Assembly: GCA_037447655.1 (NCBI GenBank)
Contig: JBBHKE010003298.1
Span: 62,001 to 126,000 of the forward strand
Reading direction: 5' to 3'
DNA length: 64,000 bases
Origin: Zygnema cylindricum
Taxonomy: Eukaryota; Streptophyta; Zygnematophyceae; Zygnematales; Zygnemataceae
Shown here: in pieces, positions 23,028 through 34,099 of the stretch
Layout of the letters: each line of letters starts with the position of its first letter
Position numbering within the stretch: position 1 is the stretch's first letter
The notes under the pieces: generated by a model
Told to the model about the DNA's origin: nothing
What the model saw: the letters and a program-made list of their open reading frames with translations, nothing else
The model's database searches: none
Position numbers and translations under genes: made by a program

Positions 23028-24592
23028 CTGTCGCAATGATATCTTATTTTTATCTTCATAATGGCCACTGGTGATCATCGTTGACAAGGGACTGTTTAGA
23101 ATATGAAGAAATGTGGTGATTGCTTGGCCTTTAGTTAATCGGATTTGTGCATATAATCAGAGGGTATAATTTTATAATTCGCATTGAAGGTCAGCGTTAC
23201 TCAGGACAACTATGTCTCTTCCTACTAGCTATTCTATAAGTGCAATTTTGCCCGGTTAATCGTGGTTTTGTTCGTATATATAACTTCTCAAACAAGTTAG
23301 TTCCCTAACCTGTACAGCTGTATAAAATCAGTTGTGCTTTACTTACAGCTGTACCTCATCCTCTTTTTAATTTTTGCGAGTGAGATTTATGGAGCCTTTC
23401 CTTTTTCCTGGCATTATAATTTTGTCCTCCGTCAAAATAGTCACATACTGTGTTGCGAAGGGCATTAAGCAAAATGTTGTACATTTTTGGTCGGGGGATA
23501 TCAGGAGTATCAGGTGCCTCTTAAATGATGTTGAATTTATAATATTTGCTGTGGTTTACTGGTGTTCTTTGTCAGTGTACAACTGCTTGAGTTATCTCTT
23601 TTTGTATGACTTTCAGCTTATTTAAAAGAATGCTCTTCCTAGCTTCTTAAGTCAGTCTGTGCTTAAGAAACTTTCTTTCTTTCTTTCTTTCTTTTTTTTC
23701 TTTCTTTCTTTCTGTTTTTTTTTTTTTACGAGATGTTAACCCAGCACTTACAATTTGCTTACGCTCCTGCTGGTTTGTTTGTTGACAGGAGTATGTAAAT
23801 TTTCTAAGCTCTGCATGGACTAAAATTGAACCACCCATTATTGCATCATATGCAGAATCAAATATTTTTTATATTGACTAATGGACCTTGATAAGAACTC
23901 ACTTTCATATGGCTGTTGTCGTTGTCAATTTTATTTCTTGCCAAAGTATTTTTTAACGTCGTCTCTCTAAATGGAGTACCGGTTTCTTAGTCTCAAAATC
24001 ATCCAAATTACAATCTAGTAAACTTCAACTAGTTAAATTTGCAAAAGCTTTTTAAATGTCTAAATATATAAATTTGTTGGATTTTTTCAGAATCTAATTC
24101 ATTGGACACAGAAAAGCAGCTAGACTACAATGGTTTACAAGTTATCTTTTCAACTAAAAGAGATCCCATCTCTGCATTTGGTGCACATTTGTAAAGAAAT
24201 ATACTGAAACCTCGATACTGACTTTACATCAGCATATTTGCAGCTCATTTGCAACCAATATTATACTATTTTCCTCCCTTCAATTTTAAAAACTTCAATA
24301 TTATACTATTTTTTATCATTTTTTTTGTTTTATTTTCCGACTCGTTTCATAGGCTTCTTCTAGGACAGGTACAGCTGTACTGACCGCACTTCCAGAAATC
24401 AAAGTACGGAACACAAACAAGCTCAGTCGACGACAGACAGGCGTGAGGGCGGCATTCCATTGCGAATAGATTGGAATCTGTTTCGCTGTCGGAACGTTAG
24501 ACGCGTTTGCCTAGGACGCATTCGTGAACGTACACGACAGATTGGATTCTGTTTCGGTGTCAGCCTGTCAGGACATAAACGCGTTCGCTTAA
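23028..24592. other. 3' flank of the RER-like gene and AT-rich spacer
   Basis: Presumed 3' UTR then AT-rich DNA. A CTTT microsatellite lies at about 23,671-23,713. AATATTATACTATTTT is repeated at about 24,258 and 24,298. Near 24,465-24,590 an imperfect tandem repeat of about 75 bp occurs (GATTGGAATCTGTTTCGCTG and GATTGGATTCTGTTTCGGTG). No gene is supported. Confidence 0.5.
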
Positions 24593-25324
24593 GGGTGACG
24601 TTCCATTAGGCGGTCCCAGTAGATGTACGGACAAGTCTACTGGCAGCGTTTACTGGAAGTCCGCTCCATTATGTCGGGCCAGTAACAAACCTTCCTCAAT
24701 TATGATTGGCGCCACTCAAGTTACAGTCCAGATTCTAAAAATCTTGAAAAAAATCTACAAACGGAATATCTGAAATAAATTTCTGAACCACCCATAAAGT
24801 TTTCGGCTAGATTTTGATTTTGAAAGTGGAAATCAAAATGTCAAAACAGAATGGCAAAAAAACGCGACAAACTTTGAAGGTCGCCGCAAACTTTGAATGT
24901 CGGCGGATGTCAGACGAAGAGTGCGAGGATATTTTCACGTGACCTGCATTCAACGTGGCAGGAGGCACATGGCATGTACGACGTGCACGTATGTGATCGC
25001 TTATACAACGTAGATATTTTTTTTACTTTTCACGTGTACCAATGGTAATGAATGGCAATCATCTAGTGGGCCCCAACTCTCCTCCAGGAGGAGAGTTGGG
25101 GCCCACTAGATGATGTGCTCAATTGCTTCGCGGATCTCAAAAAGTGAAACATCCAACGGTCAGTAATTACGCCTACATGATTGGAGCTTCCTGACAGACA
25201 GCTTTCCAGTAACGATGTTTCGTCCGACAAAAAAAATAAAATGGTACGGCTATGTACGGATATGAACGAAAACGTACGGCAACCAGTAACGAACCCCCAC
25301 TTTTCGTCTAATGGAACGTCACCC
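24593..25324. mobile_element. PIF/Harbinger-like MITE C2 (732 bp)
   Basis: TIRs GGGTGACGTTCCATTAG and its complement lie at the ends, with TAA duplicated on both sides (24,590-24,592 and 25,325-25,327). It shares subterminal blocks with C1 and C3 (AAAAATAAAAT, TACGG runs, CCCCCACTTTTCG before the right TIR). It contains the 57-bp palindrome at 25,058-25,114, which C1 and C3 lack. No transposase is encoded. Confidence 0.8.
25058..25114. repeat. 57-bp perfect palindrome (28-bp arms, 1-nt centre)
   Basis: The left arm starts ATCATCTAGTGGGCCC and ends ACTCTCCTCC; after a single A at 25,086 the exact reverse complement runs to 25,114. An RNA from either strand would form a 28-bp perfect hairpin. 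C1 and C3 have no counterpart, so it was added to or generated within C2. Confidence 0.9.
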
Positions 25325-25391
25325 TAAGGCGTTTATTTGGAAGCTTTCGTAAAAGATATATATACGACAGCCAAACAAATTCTGATATTTT

Positions 25392-25689
25392 CATAGTTCA
25401 AAAGTAGGTCAAAGTAGGCCCATACAATATGCCTATTGTACGCAAAACATACAATATGACCTTAAGTCTCATATTGTATTCGGACCTATTCGGACCACTT
25501 AAAACATTCTGACCAAAAATTGGACCAATTAAAACATTCGGACCAAAAGTATTTATTTACACCGTCAGATTCGGACGGTCGCTGATCCTAAGTAGCGAAC
25601 TAAGAAGATCACATGAAAAGCCCATAACACAACTTACGCTAAAGTCGCCGACCAAAAGCCTACCATAAAACGCCTACTTTTGAACTATG
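25392..25689. mobile_element. Non-autonomous hAT-like element D2 (298 bp)
   Basis: It has the same TIR as D1 (CATAGTTCAAAAGTAGG at the left, CTACTTTTGAACTATG at the right) and an exact 8-bp TSD GATATTTT (25,384-25,391 and 25,690-25,697). The interior is a shortened version of D1, keeping the ATATGACCTTAAG block and the GGACGGTCGCTGATC block. Confidence 0.85.
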
Positions 25690-25798
25690 GATATTTTCGC
25701 AATTGAATAGCGCCCTGGGACTTTTGAGAAATGAGTTTTCAAACTCCAAGTTCGAACTTAGACTCTTTGAAATTCTTGGGTCTTGCCAAAGTATGGTA

Positions 25799-26323
25799 CA
25801 CCGCGAATCGTTATTAGTGTCAACAACTCTAATTTGGATTCTTAAAATTTGATTTTTTTCCCCAAATAGGATACATGATTTTAATTTTTCCTTGACGTTA
25901 ATTAAGGTACCGTACAAAATAGCGTAAAGAACGAAAGTACAATAATATCTAAATAGTATGGTGTACGGTCGATGTCAGACCGTACATAAATGTACCTTTT
26001 CAAGTGAAAATTTTACAAAAAATGAATTAAATCCGACACGCACGCATAGGAACGTGCGCTCAAAAAACGGGATTGGTCTGACACGTAAATTAGTTTGACA
26101 TGAACGGATATTTAAATTTCACGACGGAGAACGATTTCTAATATTTTGTACGGATACATATAATAATGTGTATAATCGTACAGAAAAATTTCCATTTTTG
26201 CTGTTCCAAATTAGCATTAACGCCACCTTTTTTAAAAAAAACTTCAAATTCTTAATTAGCATCAATTACGGTAAATTTACTTCTACACTATTTAATCCTT
26301 AACACTAATAACGATGTGCGGTG
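25799..26323. mobile_element. Mariner-like MITE E2 (525 bp)
   Basis: Ends CACCGCGAATCGTTATTAG and CTAATAACGATGTGCGGTG are bounded by TA (25,797-25,798 and 26,324-26,325). It is longer than the about 200-bp copies, so it is a longer variant or has gained an insertion. Its right end abuts the truncated family B LTR. Confidence 0.65.
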
Positions 26324-26330
26324 TAGTACT

Positions 26331-26426
26331 TTCACGTAATAGTACTTCTGCGATTCATTTTAAAAAGTACACTTGCGAAATCGAGCCGATTACGCGCGCG
26401 TACGATGCTTTCAATGAATCGTAACA
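26331..26426 (-). repeat. Truncated 3' LTR of copia B
   Basis: On the minus strand the sequence TGTTACGATTCATTGAAAG begins right after the purine tract and matches the first 90 or so bases of the 5' LTR at 36,300-36,205, with roughly six differences by eye. Homology stops near 26,335, next to MITE E2, so about 420 bp of LTR are missing. Confidence 0.75.
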
Positions 26427-26440
26427 TTCCCCCTCTTCAT
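26427..26440 (-). other. Polypurine tract of copia B
   Basis: The minus strand reads ATGAAGAGGGGGAA immediately before the LTR start TGTTACG. The position between the RNase H end and the LTR is as expected. Confidence 0.7.
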
Positions 26441-26456
26441 TGAATAATCGTCTCCA

Positions 26457-28136
26457 TCACAGCGACCCTAGTTTAGGTCTTCCTCTTAAAAGTACATCAA
26501 ACGTCGCCGCCTTAGTAAGCATATCGGTAGCTTCCTCAAGTGTCGATACATATTGAAATTCCACTTCTTTTGCCGCTACCAAATCTTGTAGGAAATGCCA
26601 TTGAATCCGTATATGTTTAGTGCATTTGTGAAATACGGGATTTTTCACAAGTGCCATCGAACTCATACTATCCGTAATTTTTTTTTAAGCATCCAATCGA
26701 AAATCCAAGTTCGCTTAACATTTCCCTTATCCATATTGACACCTTGCTTGCGTGACACGCCGCCATATACTCGGCCTCAGTTGAACTTAGTGCCACGGTT
26801 GGTTGCAAACGCGAACTCCACGAGATCACCGCTCCACCAAACACGAACGTGTAACGTAGATTTTCCCGAATCGAAATCTCCGCCCCAATCGGCGTCGCAA
26901 TATCCGACGCACTCCAATGACTCGCTTTTAGATTTGAATACAAGACCGATATCGAAAGTACCCGCCAAATATCGAAATATACGCTTGACGGCCTCCCAAT
27001 GCAATTTCTTTGGCGCTTGACAATATCGACTTACAATTGAAACGGCCGCCGAAATATTGGGTCGTGTACCAACACTTAGGTACATTAAACTCCAATCGCT
27101 TTGCGGTACGGTACATCTACCGTCGCTTCTTCCTCGAACTTTCGCAATTGACTTTTCGCGTCCATAGGCGACGAAATTGGTTTAGCGTCCAGCATGGAAA
27201 ATCGCGTTAAGACCTCCTTACAATATTGCGCCTGACTTAACTTTATGTCTCCGTACGCATTACGAATCACTTCGATCCCCAAGATATATTTTACTTCGCC
27301 AAGATCTGTGACTTTGAAATGTTGACGCAGGTACGCTTTCAATTCGCGTATCCGGTCAAGACTATCCGACGTCATCAAAAAGTCATCGACGTACACTGGA
27401 AATATAATTTGATCCATTCCTTGTCCTTTCATGTACACTCCAGAATCCAAAATCGTTCGTGTGAAACCAAAGTCCAAAAGAGCTTTAAGTAGGCGTAGAT
27501 ACCAAGTGTGAGGCGCGTGCTTCAATCCGTAGAGCAGTTTGCGAATATGCCATATCGTGCCTTTCCGTGACGTTACACCTCCAGGCACCTTCATATAAAC
27601 CTCTTCTTCTAAGTCTCCATTTAAAAAAGCGGTCTCCACATTCATTTGATGAACGTGTTTCTTCCTTGCAGCGGCAATCGCCATAAGCATCCTTAGAGAG
27701 TCGAATTTCACAACGGGAGCGTATGTCTCCATAAAATCTAACCCATCTCTTTGATGAAATCCTTTGCATACAATTCTCGCCTTATATTTTACTACTTCAC
27801 CCGATGCACCAGTTTTAGTTTTGAAGACCCATTTCACATCAATCGCTGTCTTTCCTTCCGGTAATTTTACTTCCTCAAATGTCCGATTTTCCACAATTGA
27901 CTTATACTCTTTCTCCCATGCCGGCTTCCATTTCGTTTCCCAATCACACGAGTTTCTCGCCTCCGCGTATGATTGAGGATCGCCGGCCAAATTCTCGCAC
28001 ATTAATTGCTATAAAAGAAATTCCGTCTCCTTCGCATCGGAGACGAAATAATGGGAATTTGAATTCTCTCCACCAATTTTGTCATAAGAAAGCCGATTTG
28101 GTTTCTTTCCTCTATTCTCTCGAGTACTCCGTCTAA
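26457..28136 (-). mobile_element. Copia B: reverse transcriptase and RNase H, degenerate
   Basis: The minus-strand frame at 28,136-27,085 starts with the Ser/Arg-rich linker (RRSTREN) and holds a long RT: WKPAWEKEYKSI, WVFKTKTG, GLDFMETYAPVVK, MNVETAFLNGDLEEEVYMK, the active-site FPVYVDDF, and GEVKYILGIE. Frameshifts near 27,085 and 26,840 divide the RNase H part (RPNISAAVSIVSRY, YCDADWGGD, STEAEYMAACHA, EFQYVSTLEEATDMLTKA). It copies element RNA into DNA when functional; here it is broken. The sequence is distinct from families A, G and H. Confidence 0.9.
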
Positions 28137-29071
28137 AGGCGTGTTCCCATGTAACCGAAACTTTGAATCGTTACTTTGGATTTTAGCGCAGATTTTACGG
28201 TGTACTTTTCAAAGTGTTCCTATGTCAATCATTATTTGCGCCTTCATTACTTCAAATATGTGACAGTTGTAGACGTCTACAAAATATGCAACAGCCTACG
28301 ATGGTACGAAACGAAATGTAGACTACTACGAAACTTCCTAAAATTAGAGACGTCTACAAAAACGGCGACGGTTGTAGACGTCGATTTTTTGTGACATTGT
28401 AGATGTTTAGGCTTTTGTGACATTGCGAAGTCATGCTACCTTATGACGTCATCAACACGTAAACTTTTCGCCATGGCTTTCCGATTTCTTTTTCTTACCA
28501 TTTATCATTCGATATGCCATCAAAACGAGACCAAAAATATTAAAAAAAAAAAGGAAAAAATATATCTTTCATTTGATACTATTATTGCTGCATTTCATTT
28601 AGAGATGAGAGAAAGAGGAGCGGTCGAATGAAAAAGATGGGGAGAGACGAGGACATTGTAAATTTTTGCAAAAGACCCATGAATGAAAATAGAGTCGAGA
28701 CTAGATTTTCCATGCCGCCTTACATTTTTGTCGATATATCTGGGTGACAACATGTAAAAGATGGTTACTCTCCTCGTTCAAAAATTACGAAGAGCGTTCC
28801 GTGTACAAACACACTTTATATTCGTCATAAATTGTATTTTGGTTAAAATCAGATCGCGATTGATTCCAGTGCAAGTGTGAAGATGAGATGGAAGTGGGTC
28901 GCGATGATAATAACGCCAAATTGACGTACCTTCCAAGTTTCAAAATGACGCAAAATGTACTTGTGTTTTTGCCCATTTTTCGTACGGCGTAATATTTTCT
29001 CGTTGGATGTCCCATTTTCTGTGAAAACGACGAAAAAAAAACCTTTTACTTGAACACATGGGAACACGCCC
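28137..29071. mobile_element. Harbinger-like MITE F (935 bp) inserted in copia B
   Basis: A perfect 15-bp inverted repeat GGCGTGTTCCCATGT lies at both ends, just inside TAA duplications (28,134-28,136 and 29,072-29,074). A GGC/GGG-starting TIR with a TAA TSD is typical of PIF/Harbinger (Tourist-like) elements. The insertion lies between the integrase linker and the RT linker of copia B, which are in the same frame across the site once one TAA copy is counted. The interior has repeated GTAGACGTCTAC-type words near 28,268-28,382 and no transposase. Its TIR differs from family C. Confidence 0.85.
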
Positions 29072-29074
29072 TAA

Positions 29075-30538
29075 GAACCAGAACTTGTTCCACATTTTGC
29101 TCCTCCTCGTCCACATTTGGTAAACTCGATTTTGAGCTTGAGGATTTCTGACTTTCCGTCGACATTTTGGAATTTTGGCTTGCATTACTCCGAACATCAA
29201 TGTCAATATCCAATTTCTCCGAACGCGAATCAACATTCGATTTTCCCTTCTTGATGTTGACAATGGATTCCGGCTCCTCATCCGAATCCGAGTCCTCAAT
29301 TTCCGGGAAATTGGTAATATCGCCTACCTCATAGAAATCAAGATTCTTCTTCAATTCCGCCGATTTTTCAATAACCGATTTTAAGTCTTCATGAAAATAA
29401 TCATTTTGGGAATCTTCCAAAATACGACGAAACCGGATCAAATACACCATAAAGATTTCCTTTTGTACTATAGCCCACAAAAATTCCGGGCCAACTCCTC
29501 GCCGCAAATTTCCCTTTCCTTTTCACTTGATGCACATACACCGTAGCGCGACATCCCCGAATTCAGAGATGATGGAGAGTCGTTTTCCGCCTATAAAGTA
29601 ATTCGAATGGTGTTTTATCACCGGAAACTGAAGTAAGTCTCTGTTTACAAATCTATTTGGTCGTGAGGATGGCATCTCCCCATAATGAGATATTTTGACC
29701 GGCCGAATACACCATCGCCTTCACCATTTCTTGTAAGGTCCTATGTTTCCTTTCGGCTATTCCATTCGATTCCAGAAAAAAAGGTGAAGTGAATTGTTGG
29801 GTAACTTCTTTCTCCTTACAATACCTCTCAAATGTTATAAATTAGCCTTCATTATCCGAACGAATGGCTTTCAATTTTCGTTCACATTGTCTTTCGACAT
29901 ATGCATGCCACTCAATAAAAATTTCAAAGACCATCTGATTTCCTCTTCAATAATCGCACCCACGAAAATCTTTAATACTCATCAACGATGACCATAATAT
30001 ATCGATTTCCTCCAAGGCTCTCCGGCTTAATTCGTCCACATAGATCGACATGGACAAGCTCCAATGGATGTTGAGCCCAAAATTTCACATCTTTCCTAGG
30101 ATGTGGCTTCCGAATTTGTTGTTCTTGACTACATCCATCGCATCCATTTACTTTTTCGCCGGTAGCAAGTTCTAATCCTCTCAGACATGCCGTTTTTATC
30201 ATTTTCCACAAATTTCATTCGGATGTATGACATATCCGATAGTGTTATAACGTTAAATCTCCCTTTATATCTGATATTTGATTTAGAATGCCCGTGGAAG
30301 GAGCATTTTTCCTCAGTCGCCTCCACAAACGTCGACTATGCATCGAATTGATGACTTCCCCTTTGCCAATTAATTTGCCGTTGGCGCGATGTATGCGAAT
30401 CACCGAATCGCTGTAGTGACTACGCTCCCACCGGCGCGCTGAATTTGGGGTACGCTTAATAGATTCACTGAACCGTCTTGAATATAAAGGACGTTCAATA
30501 GACGCGCCTCTAGCTCTAGCCGGTTCAAGCTCTAGCCG
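29075..30538 (-). mobile_element. Copia B: integrase region, degenerate
   Basis: The minus frame at 30,211-29,972 carries the end of the GAG-pre-integrase region and the start of the integrase core (GCDGCSQEQQIRK, PLELVHVDLCGRI, GGNRYIMVIVDEY). Further core pieces follow in other frames, and 29,507-29,075 encodes the acidic linker (EDSDSDEEPESIV, SQKSSSSKSS) up to the MITE F insertion. Frameshifts and stops are many. Near 30,538 the sequence changes abruptly to plus-strand copia A2. Confidence 0.8.
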
Positions 30539-30539
30539 C

Positions 30540-33500
30540 CGGAGGGGAAAGGTGGAGACAAGACCCAAAAAAACTATACAAAGGAGAAAGAGTTCAGCCT
30601 GGAGAACCAAGGCCCCCAAAAGGCATTTGTCATTTTTGCAAAAGGCTGGGACAATTTATCGCGGATTGTGTCAAGCTGTCGGAGCTGAGGCTCCAATAAA
30701 ACCGTGGAGTGGGTTCTACCGGAGGGAAGAAAAAGACACTTATAGTCACAAAAGTGACAGGAGAAACCGAGGATGAGTCGTCTGAGGAGGATGGGGTGCT
30801 TATTTTTGACGAGAGTTTGGAGGAGAAGGAGATCCCTCGGGATGGGGTGCTTATTCTTGACGAGAGTTTGGAGGAGAAGGAGATCCCTCGGAGACAGAGG
30901 TGTGCCCTTGGAGCAATTCGAGAAGCTCCACAAGAAGGAAGGATAATCGACTCAGGTGCATCCATGCATATGTGTCGTGACAAAGACCTCTTCACTAAGC
31001 TAAGGAAAATCCCTACTGTAGATATAGAGTATGGGGAAGGGTGAGTGGTTACTACAGATCTAGTGGGATCAGTAGATTTGAAATTCTTATTGGAGGGTAA
31101 GACTTCTATACTCACTTTCTCAGATGTGCTCTATATTCCCCAGCTGAGTAAAAATCTTCTCTACATTTGTGTTAGATGACAAAGAGTTTGATACCTTCAC
31201 TAGAAAGGGAGTCTTTACAGCTAAGTATGGGGATGAAGTTTACTTCACTGCAGATAAGGTAAGACAAGGAATGTTTAGGCTTAACCTGAGTAATGAAAAG
31301 AATAATGCTTACTATGTTGGTGTCCCAAAATTGATGATTTGGCATAAGCAGTTGGGGCATGTGCATTTTGAAAGGTTGAGGGAAATGAAAAAACTTGGGG
31401 TAGTAGAAGGCATTCAGTTTGGGGGTAATGAAATGATGGATGATTGTAGTGGTTTTTCTCAAGGTAAGGCTCACAGGCTTCCCTTTCCCAAAGCCGCCAC
31501 ATATAGAGGTGAGAAAGTGTTAGACTTGGTCCACACAGATATTTGGGGACCAGCAAAAGTACCTTCGGTTGGAGGAAAGAGGTTTATGATGACAATAACC
31601 GATGACTGGTGTAGATACTCTAGAGTGTACTTTCTAAAAACAAAGTCTAAAGCATCAACTTACTTCAAAGAATATAAAGCCTGGAGTGAGAAGTTGCATG
31701 AAACCCCCATTAAGAGAATAATGAGTGATAATGGGGGGGAATATACCTCTAACCAATTTGAGGAATATCTGAGATATGAGGGAGTGCAGCACCAGAAAAA
31801 TTGTACCATATAACCCAGAACAAAATGGGGTAGCTGAGAGGTTGAATCGAACACTAGGAGATAGTGCATGTAGTATGTTGGCAGACAAGAAATTAGGAAA
31901 GAGATTTTGGGCAGAAGCAATGAACTCTGCCAACTACATTATGTATAGAGTCCTTACCTCAGCTATAAAGGGAGTGACACCTTATGAGAGATGGGTTGGA
32001 AGGAAACCAGATATCTCACACCTTAAAGTATTTGGTAGCCAAGTTTACAGTCTTGACACGGATAGGAAAAACTGGAAACTAGATGCTAAGGGAAAACCTG
32101 GATATTTTGCAGGATATGATGAGGATGTCAAGGGATATAGAGTCTATCACTTAGCAAAGCAAGATTTCATTCTGGTCAAATACCTTGTTGTCATGGATGA
32201 AGGAAATTCAATTGACCCCTTCAAATATACCAAAAAGATAAGAATCATGTTTGAGTGTGAAAGTAAGGAGAACTATGATTTTCCTGAAAGGGACATGAGT
32301 GAGACAGTCATATTCCTATGGACTTTGAGGAGATAGATGTGGAGGAACCGGACCAGACTTCCATGGATAGGGGAGACAATGAGATAGTAAGGAGAAACCC
32401 AAGACTTCCCTCTATTCCAGCTTCACAGTTTGAGGGAGGAAGAAAGAGCAGCAAAAGAATACAAGAGAAATAAGCTGCTCGTAAGGTAACTAACCTATCT
32501 CATCCTGATGGGCCTCAATCATACTTGGAGGCAGTGAAAAGCCCAGAAAAGGATAGATGGATTAGAGCCATAAATGATGAGATGGCTTCCATCATGGAAG
32601 CAAATACTTGGGAGCTAGCAGACTGTCCTCCAAATAGAAAACATATTGGTTGTAAATGGGTATTTAAACTAAAACTAAACCCAAATAATACCATTGAAAG
32701 ATATAAGGCTCGTTTAGTAGCAAAGGGATTCACCCAAAAGGAGGGGATTGACTATGAGGAGACGTTCGCTCCAGTTGCTCGGTTCCCACCAGTAAGGATT
32801 CTCCTTTGTGTGGCAACAGCGGAAGACATGGAAATACATCAAATAGACATTAAGATCGCCTTCCTCAACGGTGGGTTAGAGGAAAAAATCTTCATCCGGC
32901 AACAGGAACGGTTTGTGGAGAATGGGGAAGAGAGCAAAGTCTGCATGCTCATAAAGTCATTATATGGACTTAAGCAGGCTCTCCGACAATGGAATAAGAA
33001 ACAAGATGAGTTTCTTACTGGTCTGGGATATATCCGGATCAGCTCTGACCATTCTATCTATATGTTTGAAGATGAGGATCGTGTGATTTTTATTGCAATT
33101 TATGTGGATGATCTGCTAGTGTTAAGTAAGTCTTTGGAAAAGATCAATAAGTTGAAGAAAGATCTTAGAAGCAGATATAACATGAAGGATTTAGGGGAGG
33201 CAAGATATATTTTGGGAATTCAAATAGAAAAAGATAAGGGGAAAAGGATCATTAGACTTACTCAGAAAGAAGCAATAGGAAATACGCTTGAGAAATTCCA
33301 AATGGAGAAATCAAACAGCTGTACCACTCCCATGGACTTGAAAAAAGTAAGTGATGGGAGTGTAGAAGGAGGAGTGATAATCTTAGATGATTAGATGAGT
33401 CCAGAGGAGAGAGAGTTTATGACGTCTAATCCTTATAGACAAGTAGTAGGAAGTTCGATCTACTTTATAAACTGTACAAGGCCGGACATAACGACATCAG

Positions 33501-34085
33501 TAGGAGTCTTAACGATCCTAGGAAGAGAGATTGGGAAGCAGCCAAGAGAGTCATGAGATATCTGGTTGGAACCAAAGAGTTATGGTTGCATTTGGGAGGG
33601 GAGCACACTGATATCACTACTTGGAGTGATGCCCGTTATGGGGATGCACCTATGAGAAGATGCACTTTTGGATATGTATTGTATGTGGGGGAAGGTGCTT
33701 GCTGTTGGAGCAGTAAGCAACAAAAGGTGGTTGCTCAGTCTACTATGGAGGCTGAGTATATGGCCTCTTGTTCTGCTGTGAAAGAATTAATGTGGGTCAA
33801 GTCCTTGTTGCAAGAACAAGGGTATATGAAGGAGGGAGTGCATGAAGTTTTTGTGATAATCAAGCTACCCATGCAATTGCAGCCAATCCAAGACATCATT
33901 TCAAAGCTAAACATATGGACATAAGATTAAGCTTTGTGAGAGAGAAAGTTGAAAATAAAATTGTAAAAAATGTATAGATCTGATGAAGAAATGGTAGCTG
34001 ACATGATGACCAAACCTGTGCCCTCTCCCAAGTTAAAATATTGCAGAGAAAAATGTGGACTAAAAGAAAAATTAAAATTAGACTA
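30540..34085 (+). mobile_element. Copia A2: gag end to RNase H, 5' truncated and mutated
   Basis: From left: gag zinc knuckle (CHFCKRLGQFIADC, the His replaced by Gln); protease with IIDSGAS (about 30,947); pre-integrase and integrase (WHKQLGHVH, then CSGF where the second zinc Cys is Phe; LVHTDIWGP; IMSDNGGEY; PEQNGVAERLNRTL); RT (32,525-33,394, IAIYVDDLLVLSKS); RNase H (to 34,085, EAEYMASCSAVKE). Breaks: TGA at 31,042, frameshifts near 31,795, 32,310 and 33,860, TAA at 32,471, TAG at 33,392. The 5' LTR, primer site and most of gag are missing. Domain order PR-IN-RT-RH defines Ty1/copia. The coding is closely similar to A3. Confidence 0.9.
30790..30891 (+). repeat. 51-bp in-frame tandem duplication in copia A2
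   Basis: Two head-to-tail 51-bp units (30,790-30,840 and 30,841-30,891) differ at one base. Each encodes the 17-residue DGVLIFDESLEEKEIPR or its F-to-L variant, in the acidic stretch between the zinc knuckle and the protease. Confidence 0.95.
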
Positions 34086-34099
34086 GAAAAAAAGGGGAA

